Origin: CAYVBE01 sp964448935
GTDB lineage: Bacteria; Planctomycetota; Brocadiia; SM23-32
DNA: 31,546 nt
Assembly: GCA_964448935.1 (NCBI GenBank)
Contig: CAYVBE010000025.1
Span: 1-31,546, forward strand
Direction of reading: 5' to 3'
Numbering within the stretch: the stretch's first letter is position 1; each line of letters begins with the position of its first letter. This document shows positions 23,176 through 31,259 of this stretch, one piece after another. The notes under the pieces were generated by a model. That model was not told where the DNA came from, searched no databases, and was given only the letters and a program-made list of their open reading frames with translations. Made by a program: the position numbers and the translations under genes.

Positions 23176-25367
23176 ATCAGTCCCTTCCATTTCCTCAGCA
23201 CCCATTCACACACCATGAACGCGGCAAAAGCGGCGAAAAACGGCCATCCGTCCCAGATGTCCTCGCGCCGGCGGGTCGTGAGTTTCAGCGGTTCTCCCTG
23301 CTGCTTCAGCTTGCGGAACAACTCGCCGATGCGCAGGTAGGAGTAATAGTCCCCGCCCGTTTTCTCCGTGGCGGCGGCCATTCGGCGCAGCAGTTTCAGG
23401 TTGGCTATCGGGTCCTCCAACTCCGGGTTGTCATCGCTGGCGCGAAATAGATTACGGTCGCTGACCGGCTCCTTGCCCTCCCGCTCCAGCCGGGCGGTAA
23501 CTTCGTAGTCTCCCGGTGCAGCCGGGGTATACTCCGCCAGGTAGGCTTCCTCAGCCCGCGAAAACGTCAGGGACGGCTGATGACGTGCATCGTCGGGTGC
23601 GATGACCTCCAGACTGATACTCCCGTCCCGGATGGGGCCCTCTCGGGCGCTTGTGGCGATCAGGCGCATCTTCACGTCTTGCCCCACCGGCAAGCGGTGG
23701 CGGCTCAGCTCCAGTCGCACCTCGGTCTCGTGCCGCTCCGTCCAGCCGGACGCCCACAGCAGCAGTTGCCGCCAGAAGCGGCGGTGCAGGTCCTGGGTGT
23801 CCTTCTCGGTGAAAAACCAGCGGAACGACGTGCTCGTCAGCAGAAACGCCACGCGGCCGGCTTTCGAGCGGTGCACCACCAGCAGGGGATTCCCCTCCTG
23901 GTCCTCCGCCAGCACGATGGCCCCGCGTTTGGGCTCCGCCCCGACGAATACGTCACCCAGCGGAGGCAGCCTGGACCACTCCTCCAGGGTGTCGGCGCGC
24001 TGCTCCTTCAGCGTAAGCGCCGGATGTGCGGCATGTTCCGGCACCACCTTCATCTCGGTGGAGCGGGGCACGCGGCGGAGGGACTCGGGTATCTCCACCG
24101 GCAGCAGTTCCTTCAGGTCGGTGTTCTGGAACCCGTTGCGGTCCCAGGCTTCCTCGCCGGCCAGCACGACCAGGCCTTTGCCCTCCTCCTGCACGCGTTC
24201 CTTCAGCTGCTGCAGGCGGCCGGCCCGGATGCTGGAGGGGGTCAGGTCGCCCAGGACCACCACCTCGTAGCGCTCCATGTCCGTCTTTTCCTCGGGCAGC
24301 ATCCGGCCGCGCAGCACCAGCAGGCGGCGCAACTGCAGGTTCTTGGTGCCGATCAGCGAGTGCGTCACGAACTTGCTTTCCGGGCGCAAAACGTCGAAGA
24401 AACCCACCGACACGCCCTCGCTGACCACCTTCACGAAGGTGCTGGCCGAGTTGTTGGTCTCCAGCAGCTCGTCCGGCAGCGGCCCCGCCGTGACCGTCAG
24501 CTTGAACTCGCCTTTCTGCTCGGGCACCACGTCGAACTCGAACGGCACCACCTCCTCGGGGTGGCTGATGCGGACCTCCTTGCGCTGGATCGGCTGATCG
24601 GCGAACTTCACCTGGATGGGCAGCTCCATGCCCTGGCAGCCCCGGCACGCCACGCGCACGCGGACGGGAAAGCTGCTGAACAGGAACACCGAGTCCGGGA
24701 CGGTGACCTCCATCATCTTCACGTCGCGCAGGCCGGCGGTGGCGGTGTCCTGGCCGACTCCCACGGCGTAAAGGGCCACGCCCTGGGCGCTCAGCTCGGC
24801 CGCCACGTCCATGGGCTGCGGCGGGCCGTAATTGTGCGATCCGTCGCCGAACAGGACCACGCCGTCCGCACGCCCGCCGGCGGTCTGCTCCATGGCCTGC
24901 CGCAGCGACAGGCCGTAGGCACTGCGGCGGGTCGCCAACGGGTCGGTGGCCTCCTGCGGTCCCAGCAGACCGCGCGCAAAATCAATCTCCATCAGGTCGT
25001 AGCGCCCGCGCAGGTCCTCCAGCACCTCCGCGTTTTCCTGCAGCCGGTTCTCCACCGCCGCCCGCCGACTGACGCCGGTTGGGGTGTCGGTGATGCCGGT
25101 CATCGAGCCGCTGCGGTCCAGCAGAAACACCAGCGGCCGCCTGGCCATTTCGTGGCGGACGGTCTCCAGGCTGGGCCGCAGCAGGCACAGAAGCAGCATG
25201 ACGATCGCGCCCAGGCGGAACGTCAGCAGGACCCCCCTGGTCCGGGCGGAGATGGGCCGGGTGGTGCGCCTGTAGGCGGCGACCGAAAGGCCGATCAAAA
25301 GGGCCGCGACCGGCAGCAGGATGGCCGGGTGGAGGAAGGGCCTGAACGCCAGCCCCGTCTGTTCCAT
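23172..25367 (-). CDS. VWA-domain membrane protein with glutamine-amidotransferase-like region
   Basis: This 731-residue protein has two N-terminal helices (about residues 13-31 and 45-63) followed by a von Willebrand A domain. Its metal-ion adhesion site is intact: D84-R-S86-G-S88 in FLLDRSGSM, with DGVVLFGDGSHN further on. A beta-sandwich-like part follows. Then comes a region resembling class I glutamine amidotransferase-like folds (about residues 330-520, with VVVLGDLTPSSIRAG and GLVVLAGEEAWDRNGF) but without an obvious catalytic Cys-His pair. A single helix near the C-terminus is WPFFAAFAAFMVCEWVLRKW. Proteins of this layout often sit with MoxR AAA and DUF58 genes, which are not seen here. 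It may be involved in envelope or surface-protein assembly. AGGAG precedes the ATG at 25367. gmhB overlaps its stop. Confidence 0.85.
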   Translation of the reverse strand: MEQTGLAFRPFLHPAILLPVAALLIGLSVAAYRRTTRPISARTRGVLLTFRLGAIVMLLLCLLRPSLETVRHEMARRPLVFLLDRSGSMTGITDTPTGVSRRAAVENRLQENAEVLEDLRGRYDLMEIDFARGLLGPQEATDPLATRRSAYGLSLRQAMEQTAGGRADGVVLFGDGSHNYGPPQPMDVAAELSAQGVALYAVGVGQDTATAGLRDVKMMEVTVPDSVFLFSSFPVRVRVACRGCQGMELPIQVKFADQPIQRKEVRISHPEEVVPFEFDVVPEQKGEFKLTVTAGPLPDELLETNNSASTFVKVVSEGVSVGFFDVLRPESKFVTHSLIGTKNLQLRRLLVLRGRMLPEEKTDMERYEVVVLGDLTPSSIRAGRLQQLKERVQEEGKGLVVLAGEEAWDRNGFQNTDLKELLPVEIPESLRRVPRSTEMKVVPEHAAHPALTLKEQRADTLEEWSRLPPLGDVFVGAEPKRGAIVLAEDQEGNPLLVVHRSKAGRVAFLLTSTSFRWFFTEKDTQDLHRRFWRQLLLWASGWTERHETEVRLELSRHRLPVGQDVKMRLIATSAREGPIRDGSISLEVIAPDDARHQPSLTFSRAEEAYLAEYTPAAPGDYEVTARLEREGKEPVSDRNLFRASDDNPELEDPIANLKLLRRMAAATEKTGGDYYSYLRIGELFRKLKQQGEPLKLTTRRREDIWDGWPFFAAFAAFMVCEWVLRKWKGLM

Positions 25368-25424
25368 CGCGTTGCTCCTGCGTTGCCGGGCTCGCTGAGG
25401 CTTCCGGGCGCGCGTCGGGCCGTT

Positions 25425-27119
25425 CTACGCCTGCTCGGGCGTCCGATAGACGGCTCCGGTTGCCGCGCTGGTGACCTGGGTAGCATAACGCGCCAGGTAG
25501 CCCGTGGTGATCTTCGGCTCCGGCGGACTCCACTCCTCGCGGCGGCGTGCCAGCTCTTCCTCACTGACCTCCAGGTCCAGCTTGCGCCCCGGTATGTCTA
25601 TGTTGATGGTGTCCCCGTCCTGCACCAGGCCGATGGGCCCGCCGGCCCTGGCCTCGGGGCTGACGTGGCCGATACAGGGGCCGCGCGTGCCGCCGCTGAA
25701 GCGGCCGTCCGTGATCAGGGCGCAGCTATTGCCCATCCCCATGCCGATCAGGGCGCTGGTGGGGTTCAGCATCTCCCTCATGCCGGGGCCGCCGCGCGGT
25801 CCCTCGTAGCGGATGATCAGGACTTCGCCCTCGTTCACTTCGCCGCCCAGGATGGCCTCCATGCACGCTTCTTCGCTCTCGAAGGTGCGCGCGGGCCCGC
25901 GGAACTTCAGCGAGGACTCCTCCACGGCGCTCTGCTTCACCACGCTGCCGTCCGGCGCCAGGCTGCCCTTCAGGATGGCCATGCCGCCCTCGGCGTGGTA
26001 GGGGTCGTCCAGCGGCCGGATCACGTCGTCGTCCATCACCTCCGCCTCGTCGGCTATGGCGTGCGCGGACTGCCCGCTGACGCCGGTGCAGTCGCCGATC
26101 AGGTCCTTCAGCCGCTTGAGCACCGCGGGGATGCCGCCGGCGTAGAACAGGTCCTCCATGAAGTAATCGCCGCCGGGGCGCAGGTTGGCGATGTGCGGCA
26201 CCTGGCCGCTCACCTCGTCGAACGCCTCCAGGGGCAGCTCCACGCCCGCCTCGTGTGCGATAGCGGGCAGGTGCAGGCACGTGTTGGTCGAGCCGCCCAG
26301 CGCCAGGTCCACCATCACGGCGTTCCGCATGCTCTCGGCCGTGATGATCTGGCGGGCGTTGATGCCTTCCTCCACCAGCTCCACGATGCGCTCGCCGCTG
26401 CGCTCCGCGATGCGGTCCTTCTCGGCGTCCACCGCCGGCGCGGCCGCGCAGCCGGGCAGGGACATTCCCATCGCCTCCGTCGCGCATGCCATGGTGTTGG
26501 CGGTGTAGAGCCCCTGACAGGACCCGATGCCGGGGCAGGCGCGCAGCTCGAGTTGGGTCAGCTCTTCATCCGATATCTCGCCCGCCTGGCGGCGTCCGAC
26601 GGCCTCGAAGGTGTCACGCACCAGCGACAGCCGCTCGGGTTTGTCCTTGCCCGCTTTGCGGTGATGGCCCGCCAGCATAGGGCCGGCGGTGACCACGATG
26701 CCGGGGATGTCAATCCGTGCCAGGCCCATCAGCATCCCGGGCGTTATCTTGTCGCAGTTGGTCAGCAGCACCAGTCCGTCCAGCTGGTGCGCCTGGGCCA
26801 CGGTCTCGATGGCGTCCGCGATCAGCTCGCGAGAGGGCAGCGAGTAATGCATCCCGATATGGCCCATGGCGACGCCGTCGCAGATGCCCGGAATGCCGAA
26901 CATGAACGCCACCCCCCCCCCGGCGGCCACGCCGTGCTCGATGCGCCGCTCCAGGCGCTTCATACCCGCATGGCCGGGAATCAGGTCATTGTAGCCGGAT
27001 GCCACGCCGATCAGCGGTTTGCCGATCTGCCGCGGGGAGTAGCAGCCCGTGGCGTACAGCAGGGCGCGTGTGGGCGCCCTTTCCAGTCCTTGCGTCACCT
27101 TATCGCTTCTCAGGTCCAT
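25425..27119 (-). CDS. ilvD: Dihydroxy-acid dehydratase
   Basis: IlvD dehydrates 2,3-dihydroxy acids to 2-keto acids, the penultimate step of valine and isoleucine synthesis and a source for leucine and pantothenate. The 564-residue length fits the family. It uses an iron-sulfur cluster with Cys ligands, here C80 (GICDG), C122 (TNCDK, with K124 the likely carbamylated lysine) and C201 (GIGSCQGLYTANTM). Other family motifs are YSLPSRELIADAIETV, the GGSTNTCLHLPAIAHEAG stretch, and GRFSGGTRGPCIGHVSPEA. The ATG at 27119 is preceded by GGAGG and the promoter described at 27184-27212. A run of ten C on the plus strand (26912-26921) lies inside the coding sequence, in the GGGV stretch around residues 67-70. 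The frame is intact as given. Confidence 0.95.
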   Translation of the reverse strand: MDLRSDKVTQGLERAPTRALLYATGCYSPRQIGKPLIGVASGYNDLIPGHAGMKRLERRIEHGVAAGGGVAFMFGIPGICDGVAMGHIGMHYSLPSRELIADAIETVAQAHQLDGLVLLTNCDKITPGMLMGLARIDIPGIVVTAGPMLAGHHRKAGKDKPERLSLVRDTFEAVGRRQAGEISDEELTQLELRACPGIGSCQGLYTANTMACATEAMGMSLPGCAAAPAVDAEKDRIAERSGERIVELVEEGINARQIITAESMRNAVMVDLALGGSTNTCLHLPAIAHEAGVELPLEAFDEVSGQVPHIANLRPGGDYFMEDLFYAGGIPAVLKRLKDLIGDCTGVSGQSAHAIADEAEVMDDDVIRPLDDPYHAEGGMAILKGSLAPDGSVVKQSAVEESSLKFRGPARTFESEEACMEAILGGEVNEGEVLIIRYEGPRGGPGMREMLNPTSALIGMGMGNSCALITDGRFSGGTRGPCIGHVSPEARAGGPIGLVQDGDTINIDIPGRKLDLEVSEEELARRREEWSPPEPKITTGYLARYATQVTSAATGAVYRTPEQA

Positions 27120-27183
27120 GCTCCGACCCTCCGTTCACTGGTGCACAACAAGCCGCCGAAAACGCTCCGGCCCCAACCACCTG

Positions 27184-27212
27184 AGTGTATCCCGCCCCCC
27201 GGCAGGTGTCAA
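27184..27212 (-). promoter_or_regulatory. Sigma70-like promoter for ilvD
   Basis: On the minus strand a perfect TTGACA (27212-27207) is followed after exactly 17 bases by TACACT (27189-27184), four of six matches to TATAAT. Transcription would begin near 27177, giving a leader of about 58 bases before ilvD. Found by eye; not measured. Confidence 0.6.
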
Positions 27213-27273
27213 ACTTCGCGGGTGTACCGTAGGATCCCCTTCCCAGCCTGGTCCGCAGCTACCGCGTCAGTGA

Positions 27274-27302
27274 TTGACTCATCGCTCGCTACACATTAGA
27301 GT
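27274..27302 (+). promoter_or_regulatory. Sigma70-like promoter for the plus-strand genes from 27340
   Basis: TTGACT (27274-27279), 17 bases, then TAGAGT (27297-27302), four of six matches to TATAAT. Transcription would begin near 27309, giving a leader of about 31 bases before the remnant gene at 27340, and could continue into the thioredoxin-LRR gene. It is back to back with the ilvD promoter. Confidence 0.5.
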
Positions 27303-27339
27303 TCTTCGTGTCTGTCCTCTCATGATTGGAGTTCTGTGC

Positions 27340-27630
27340 ATGATTTCGGGTGATCGCATCGTTCGGTTTGCTTTTCCGCTCCCGCGGCCGTTGGCCGGGG
27401 TTTGCCTGGGGAACGGCGTGCAGGGGTTGCTGGTATGGGGGGACGAGACCCTCAACATCACGGTGGCGCGGGCCGGGTTCTGGGACCGGCGCGGCGGGAA
27501 CCGGGCTGTAGATGCATGCACCTACGAGGAACTGCGGGGCTGGCTGGAGTCCTGCGATCACGATGGGGTGGAACAGGCTTTCAGTTTGCCGGACAAGGGA
27601 CAGAGCGTTCCCGGGCGGCCGCCTTGTTAG
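27340..27630 (+). pseudogene. Truncated DUF5703-like remnant
   Basis: The 96-residue frame begins MISGDRIVRFAFPLPRPLAG, then GVCLGNGVQGLLVWGDET, NITVARAGFWDRRGGNRAVD. This pattern (PLPRP, LGNG, VWG, ARAGFWDRRGG) resembles the N-terminus of the large DUF5703/glycoside-hydrolase-like proteins found in planctomycetes and relatives, which are several hundred residues long. Here the frame stops after a short unrelated-looking tail (LPDKGQSVPGRPPC). No continuation in another frame is apparent before the next gene starts 28 bases later. It is therefore probably a decayed or truncated copy, though a short stand-alone domain cannot be excluded. GGAG lies eight bases before the ATG. The family call is from memory of the motif and is moderate. 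Confidence 0.55.
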
Positions 27631-27657
27631 AACCCTCAGTCATCGTTGGAGATAAAA

Positions 27658-29616
27658 ATGAACTTCGCTCACGCTGTTGCGGCTCAGCAGATCATGGTCC
27701 CGGTGCTGATTGTGTTTGTGTGCTGCTGGGGCACGGCATCCGCGAACGCGGAAGACCCGAACAGCGATCCCTGGCGCCTGATGCCCGTGAACAAGATACA
27801 TGCCGACGAAGCCGTGAGTTCTTCCATGAACTTCGGTCAGCTCAAAGTCGGCGCCCCTGTGCCGTCGGTAGAGGTGAAGACTTTGAAGGGCGGCCGTCCC
27901 GTGGATCTGCGCCAGGTTGTCAGCGGCAGGCGGACCATTCTACTGTTCTATAAGAACGAAGCGTGCATGCACTGTAGCTGGCAGATGGACCAGCTACGCT
28001 CCGTGGCCGACCGGCTGAACGAGATGGGCTTTCAGGTGGTGGCTGTGACGCACCGCACCTGGCCCGAGCCGGGCGCCGTGTGCCCTCTGGACGGGGGGCC
28101 GCTGCCACCGGTGCTGATCCTGACCGACACGCCCAAGGCGGCCGGCCGGGCCTTCCGCATCTATGCCCCCGACGATCAGCAGGAGAGCCGCTACTACCTC
28201 GAAAACGCCTTTGGGTCCTACGGCCCCGCACTGTACGTGTCCAACGCCGAAGGTGTCATCGAGCACGAGTGGTATCACCGCTACGACCACGTGCGCCTCA
28301 GCGGGCGGACGATTCTGGCGATTGCGCGTCACGTGAGTGCCCCCGACAGTATTATTCCGCGCGACCTGGAGGCGGCCCTGGCGGGTCCGCTTTCCGTAAC
28401 GCGGCTGAACCTGAGCTACCAGAACCTCCGCGAGGTGCCGAAGGGCGTGCGCCGGATGAAGAACCTGCGCGACCTGCGCCTGAACGGCAATCAGCTTCGG
28501 TTCCTGCCTGTCTGGATCGGGGAACTGACGCAACTGCGCAACCTGGAGGCCGAGGACAACCGGTTGGCCGAGCTGCCGCCGGAGATCGGGCACCTGGGAG
28601 CGCTGGAGAACCTCCAGCTCCTGCGCAACCCCATCCGGCGCCTGCCCGATGGGATCGGCCGGCTCACGTCGCTGAAGCGCCTGAACCTGATGTACGCGCC
28701 TCTGGAGGATCTGCCGCCCGAGATCGGCAGCCTGGAAGACCTGCAGGTCCTGCGCCTGTGCAAACACAGGTTGAAACGTCTTCCGAAGGAGATCGGCCGC
28801 CTCAAGTCGCTGCAGCACCTCTTCATGCCGGGGGAGCAGATCGCGCCGGACCATAACTGGGGCATCGAGTCACTTCCGCCCGCCATCGGTGAGTTGGAAA
28901 ACCTGATCGAACTCAACCTGATCTTCAACAACCTGACCGAGCTGCCGCCGGAGATCGGGGGGCTGAAGAAGCTGGAACTCCTGAACGTGGCCGAGAACGA
29001 CCTGCATGCGCTCCCACCGGAGATCGGCGACCTGGAGAGCCTGGGAGGGCGGGGACCGGCCTATGTCAAGGGCAAGAAGGGCCCTCGCCGGGGCCTGATG
29101 GACAAATGGGACCTCAGCGGCAACCGCCTCAGCACGCTGCCCCCGGGGATCGCCCAAATCCGCCTGAAGGACCACGCCATGCTCGTCCTGGACCGGAACG
29201 AGTTCACCGAGCTTCCCCCGGCTCTCGGGCGGATGCCGCTGAAGGCCCTTAGCGTGCGGGACAACCGACTCACCGAACTGCCCGAGGAACTGGCCCACTG
29301 GTCCAACGTTTGGTTCATGTCCCTGAACGGCAACCGGCTGACCGAGTTGCCCGACTGGCTCGTTCGGGAGAAGACGCTTGCGGTGCTGGAGGCCGCCCGG
29401 AACCGGATCGAGCGCATCCCGCCGGCTATCGGCGGCCTGCAGAAGCTGCAGCGGCTCGATCTGTCGCACAACCGCATCACCTCGGTGCCGGAAACGCTGG
29501 TCGAGCTGAACGCCGGAGTGAAGCTGGAAGGCAACCCCATCCCGGACGACCAAAAGGCACGCCTGCGCCGCCTGTGGGCCGAAGAGCACGGCGACACCCG
29601 CCGCCTGAGATTCTAA
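27658..29616 (+). CDS. Exported thioredoxin-fold (AhpC/TSA-like) and leucine-rich-repeat fusion protein
   Basis: This 652-residue protein starts with a signal peptide (residues 1-31, ending TASANA before ED). Residues about 60-230 are a redoxin-like domain. It has KVGAPVPSVEVKTL, VDLRQVVSGRRTILLFY, a CxxC active site (C103-M-H-C106), QVVAVTH and FGSYGPALYVSNAEG, and so resembles AhpC/TSA- or TlpA-type proteins. From about residue 245 to about 640 a run of leucine-rich repeats follows. Typical units are LPPEIGHLGALENLQLLRNP and LPPEIGGLKKLELLNVAEND, with the LPxxIGxLxxLxxLxLxxNxL spacing. Repeats average about 23 residues, with a longer, charged unit near residue 465. The ATG at 27658 follows GGAGATAAAA. 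The redox domain suggests thiol-disulfide or peroxide chemistry outside the cytoplasm, with the repeats as a binding surface; this is inference. Confidence 0.86.
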   Translation: MNFAHAVAAQQIMVPVLIVFVCCWGTASANAEDPNSDPWRLMPVNKIHADEAVSSSMNFGQLKVGAPVPSVEVKTLKGGRPVDLRQVVSGRRTILLFYKNEACMHCSWQMDQLRSVADRLNEMGFQVVAVTHRTWPEPGAVCPLDGGPLPPVLILTDTPKAAGRAFRIYAPDDQQESRYYLENAFGSYGPALYVSNAEGVIEHEWYHRYDHVRLSGRTILAIARHVSAPDSIIPRDLEAALAGPLSVTRLNLSYQNLREVPKGVRRMKNLRDLRLNGNQLRFLPVWIGELTQLRNLEAEDNRLAELPPEIGHLGALENLQLLRNPIRRLPDGIGRLTSLKRLNLMYAPLEDLPPEIGSLEDLQVLRLCKHRLKRLPKEIGRLKSLQHLFMPGEQIAPDHNWGIESLPPAIGELENLIELNLIFNNLTELPPEIGGLKKLELLNVAENDLHALPPEIGDLESLGGRGPAYVKGKKGPRRGLMDKWDLSGNRLSTLPPGIAQIRLKDHAMLVLDRNEFTELPPALGRMPLKALSVRDNRLTELPEELAHWSNVWFMSLNGNRLTELPDWLVREKTLAVLEAARNRIERIPPAIGGLQKLQRLDLSHNRITSVPETLVELNAGVKLEGNPIPDDQKARLRRLWAEEHGDTRRLRF

Positions 29617-29879
29617 ACTTGATTTTCGACGTTTGCTTATCCTTTGCAGGGAATGGCTGTCGTCAGCCGGTTACCCGACGCAGGCCTCCTCGGGGGCCGG
29701 CACCGGGCCGCGAACGGGTATTTCCCCGCCGAGGGAAACCGGTGCAATCGGAACCCGCGGTCGGGTCGTTTCGCCTGAAAGGGTTTATTTACGGTCCCGG
29801 CCCGGAGCAGGCGGGCAGTGAACCCTGCACGGGGGATGCATGGGGAAATCTGGGGAGCGAAAAAACGGCAGGATTCTGC

Positions 29880-29909
29880 TTGAAGGAGCCGGGGGGGGGG
29901 GCGTACACT
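29880..29909 (+). promoter_or_regulatory. Promoter-like pair with an 11-G tract in the spacer
   Basis: TTGAAG (29880-29885) and TACACT (29904-29909) are 18 bases apart, and the spacer consists of GAGCC, eleven G (29891-29901) and CG. Both boxes match sigma70 consensus at four of six positions, and TACACT is the same -10 hexamer as in the ilvD candidate. Transcription would start near 29916, 125 bases before the sialidase start codon. G-tract length would set the spacing of the boxes. Confidence 0.4.
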
Positions 29910-29930
29910 ATGCTGGTAGCGTAGGCAACG

Positions 29931-29945
29931 ACGGTAAACACTTAC
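29931..29945 (+). repeat. 15-bp direct repeat, copy 1
   Basis: The sequence ACGGTAAACACTTAC is identical to copy 2, 48 bases downstream. It contains a short dyad, GTAA-N4-TTAC (29934-29945), typical in size for a regulator half-site pair. It lies just downstream of the promoter-like pair, where a bound protein could block transcription. Confidence 0.65.
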
Positions 29946-29978
29946 CCGGCGCGTTATGATCGCTGTCGGTCAAGTGGG

Positions 29979-29993
29979 ACGGTAAACACTTAC
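29979..29993 (+). repeat. 15-bp direct repeat, copy 2
   Basis: This is an exact copy of 29931-29945 with the same GTAA-N4-TTAC dyad. The two copies start 48 bases apart, about four and a half DNA turns. Two more GTAA half-sites follow at 30007 and 30015, just before the ribosome site of the sialidase gene. Confidence 0.65.
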
Positions 29994-30040
29994 GGCAAGG
30001 TTTCGGGTAAATCGGTAAGGTTTGCAGGAGAGTGGACGCA

Positions 30041-31216
30041 ATGGGTAAGAACGCCATACGCAGACAGTCATTGTATTCGTCTCCTGCGTGGGATGGAACC
30101 GCCTGGCCGGTGGCGGGGTTCGTGTTCGGGCTGCTGTCTTTTGCGCCCCTGAGTTCTCAAGCTCAAGAGACGGGCTATCTGGAGCCCCAGGACCTGTTCG
30201 AGTCGGAACGCATCCCGAAGATCGTGGTGGCCGCCGACGGCACGGTTCTGGCCTTCGCCAAATCCTGTCGGCTACTGCGGCGCAGCGAAGACGGCGGGCA
30301 GACCTGGGGACCGGTCCGCGAATTCGATACAGGCGGCAACGCCATCGTGGACCACACGACCGGGGATGTCCTGATCGTGTCCCCCGGAAAACGATTGCTG
30401 TGGCGCAGTGAAGACAGCGGGGCGACCTGGGAGAAGGAAGAGATCGTTGTGAAGCCCAACGCTCTCGGCCACGGCACACCGGACGGAGTCAAGGTCGGCG
30501 TAGGAGCGTCGGAATCGGGCATAACCCTCCGCTACGGCGAGCACGCGGGCAGGCTGCTGATGCCCGGCCGCATCCATTCGCCGCACGGAAGGAACGCGCA
30601 GGAAGACTGGCCCTATCATTATAATACGGCGATCTTCAGCGACGACGGCGGCAAGACTTGGCAGGTGAGCGGTCCGGTCCAAAGCGGCACCGGGGAGGGG
30701 ACCCTGGCGGAACTGTCCAATGGCGACATCTATTACAACTCGCGTTCGCACATGTCGGTGGACCATCGCAGGCGTATCGCCTGGAGCCACGACGGAGGAG
30801 AGATGTGGGTGGACTGGGAGGTCTCCGATGAGCTTTTCGAGGTCGGCGAGCCGTTCTACTTCAAATACGGCACTCGCCCCAGCTACGGCTGCAACGCCGG
30901 CCTGGTGCATATGCCGCCGGAGGCCACCGGAGGGCGGGACGTGCTGCTGTTCAGCACCCCGGACAATCCGGGAGGCAACCGCCGGCGGATGACCGTCTGG
31001 GCCAGCTTCGACGGCGCAAAGACCTGGCCCGTAAAGCGCCTCATCCACGAGGGCCCCGGCGCATATTCATCCCTCGCGGCGGACAAGAACGGCAACATCT
31101 ACCTGCTGTTCGAGAAGGGCGAGAAGAAACTCTACGAGAGCATCGCGGTGGTGCGTTTCGACCTGGACTGGCTGACCGGCGGCCGCGACTGGCGCGAGTT
31201 GGCGGAGGAGCGGTAG
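30041..31216 (+). CDS. Exported sialidase-like BNR/Asp-box beta-propeller protein
   Basis: This 391-residue protein has five Asp-box motifs (SxDxGxTW type): SEDGGQTW at 82-89, SEDSGATW at 123-130, SDDGGKTW at 200-207, SHDGGEMW at 249-256 and SFDGAKTW at 322-329. These are the folding signature of six-bladed sialidase propellers. The RIP motif of family GH33 is at 57-59 (ERIPK, followed by DGTVLAFA). A GAYSSLA stretch (Y342) and an EGTLAEL stretch sit where the catalytic Tyr and Glu are expected. Exo-alpha-sialidase is thus the working call, but substrate specificity is not certain. A hydrophobic segment (AWPVAGFVFGLLSFAPL, residues 21-37) followed by SSQAQ is a signal peptide preceded by a long N-region. 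I choose the ATG at 30041, nine bases after AGGAGA. A GTG at 30032 sits too near the ribosome site. Confidence 0.85.
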   Translation: MGKNAIRRQSLYSSPAWDGTAWPVAGFVFGLLSFAPLSSQAQETGYLEPQDLFESERIPKIVVAADGTVLAFAKSCRLLRRSEDGGQTWGPVREFDTGGNAIVDHTTGDVLIVSPGKRLLWRSEDSGATWEKEEIVVKPNALGHGTPDGVKVGVGASESGITLRYGEHAGRLLMPGRIHSPHGRNAQEDWPYHYNTAIFSDDGGKTWQVSGPVQSGTGEGTLAELSNGDIYYNSRSHMSVDHRRRIAWSHDGGEMWVDWEVSDELFEVGEPFYFKYGTRPSYGCNAGLVHMPPEATGGRDVLLFSTPDNPGGNRRRMTVWASFDGAKTWPVKRLIHEGPGAYSSLAADKNGNIYLLFEKGEKKLYESIAVVRFDLDWLTGGRDWRELAEER

Positions 31217-31259
31217 CCCGGTTGCCGGGTGAGCGTGGGTTTTGCGGAGGCCCGGGGTT

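Larger units (their letters stand above)
29617..30040. other. 424-base intergenic region upstream of the sialidase gene
   Basis: No coding sequence is supported here. A 62-residue frame at 29633-29821 and the end of a 204-residue frame running from 29310 have no family resemblance and overlap low-complexity sequence. The region holds a promoter-like pair with an 11-G spacer tract (29880-29909), two copies of a 15-bp repeat (29931-29945 and 29979-29993), and further GTAA half-sites at 30007-30010 and 30015-30018. A small inverted pair, TTTCCC and GGGAAA around 29719-29737, lacks a T run and is not called a terminator. Confidence 0.6.

Noticed and set aside
23580..27299. Plus-strand frame of 1239 codons opposite the VWA and ilvD genes
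   Set aside because: His/Gln/Arg/Ala-rich translation with no motif, opposite two firmly identified genes; a codon-bias shadow.
29717..29740. TTTCCC/GGGAAA inverted pair as a terminator for the LRR gene
   Set aside because: Six-base AT/GC stem with no T run after it and 100 bases beyond the stop codon.
29310..29924. Plus-strand frame of 204 residues overlapping the end of the LRR gene
   Set aside because: It is out of frame with the LRR gene, starts inside it, and runs into the poly-G region; no domain seen.
31217..31229. CCCGG-TTG-CCGGG stem after the sialidase stop as a terminator
   Set aside because: The stem is only five base pairs and the T run (31257-31261) is far away and overlaps the next gene's start.
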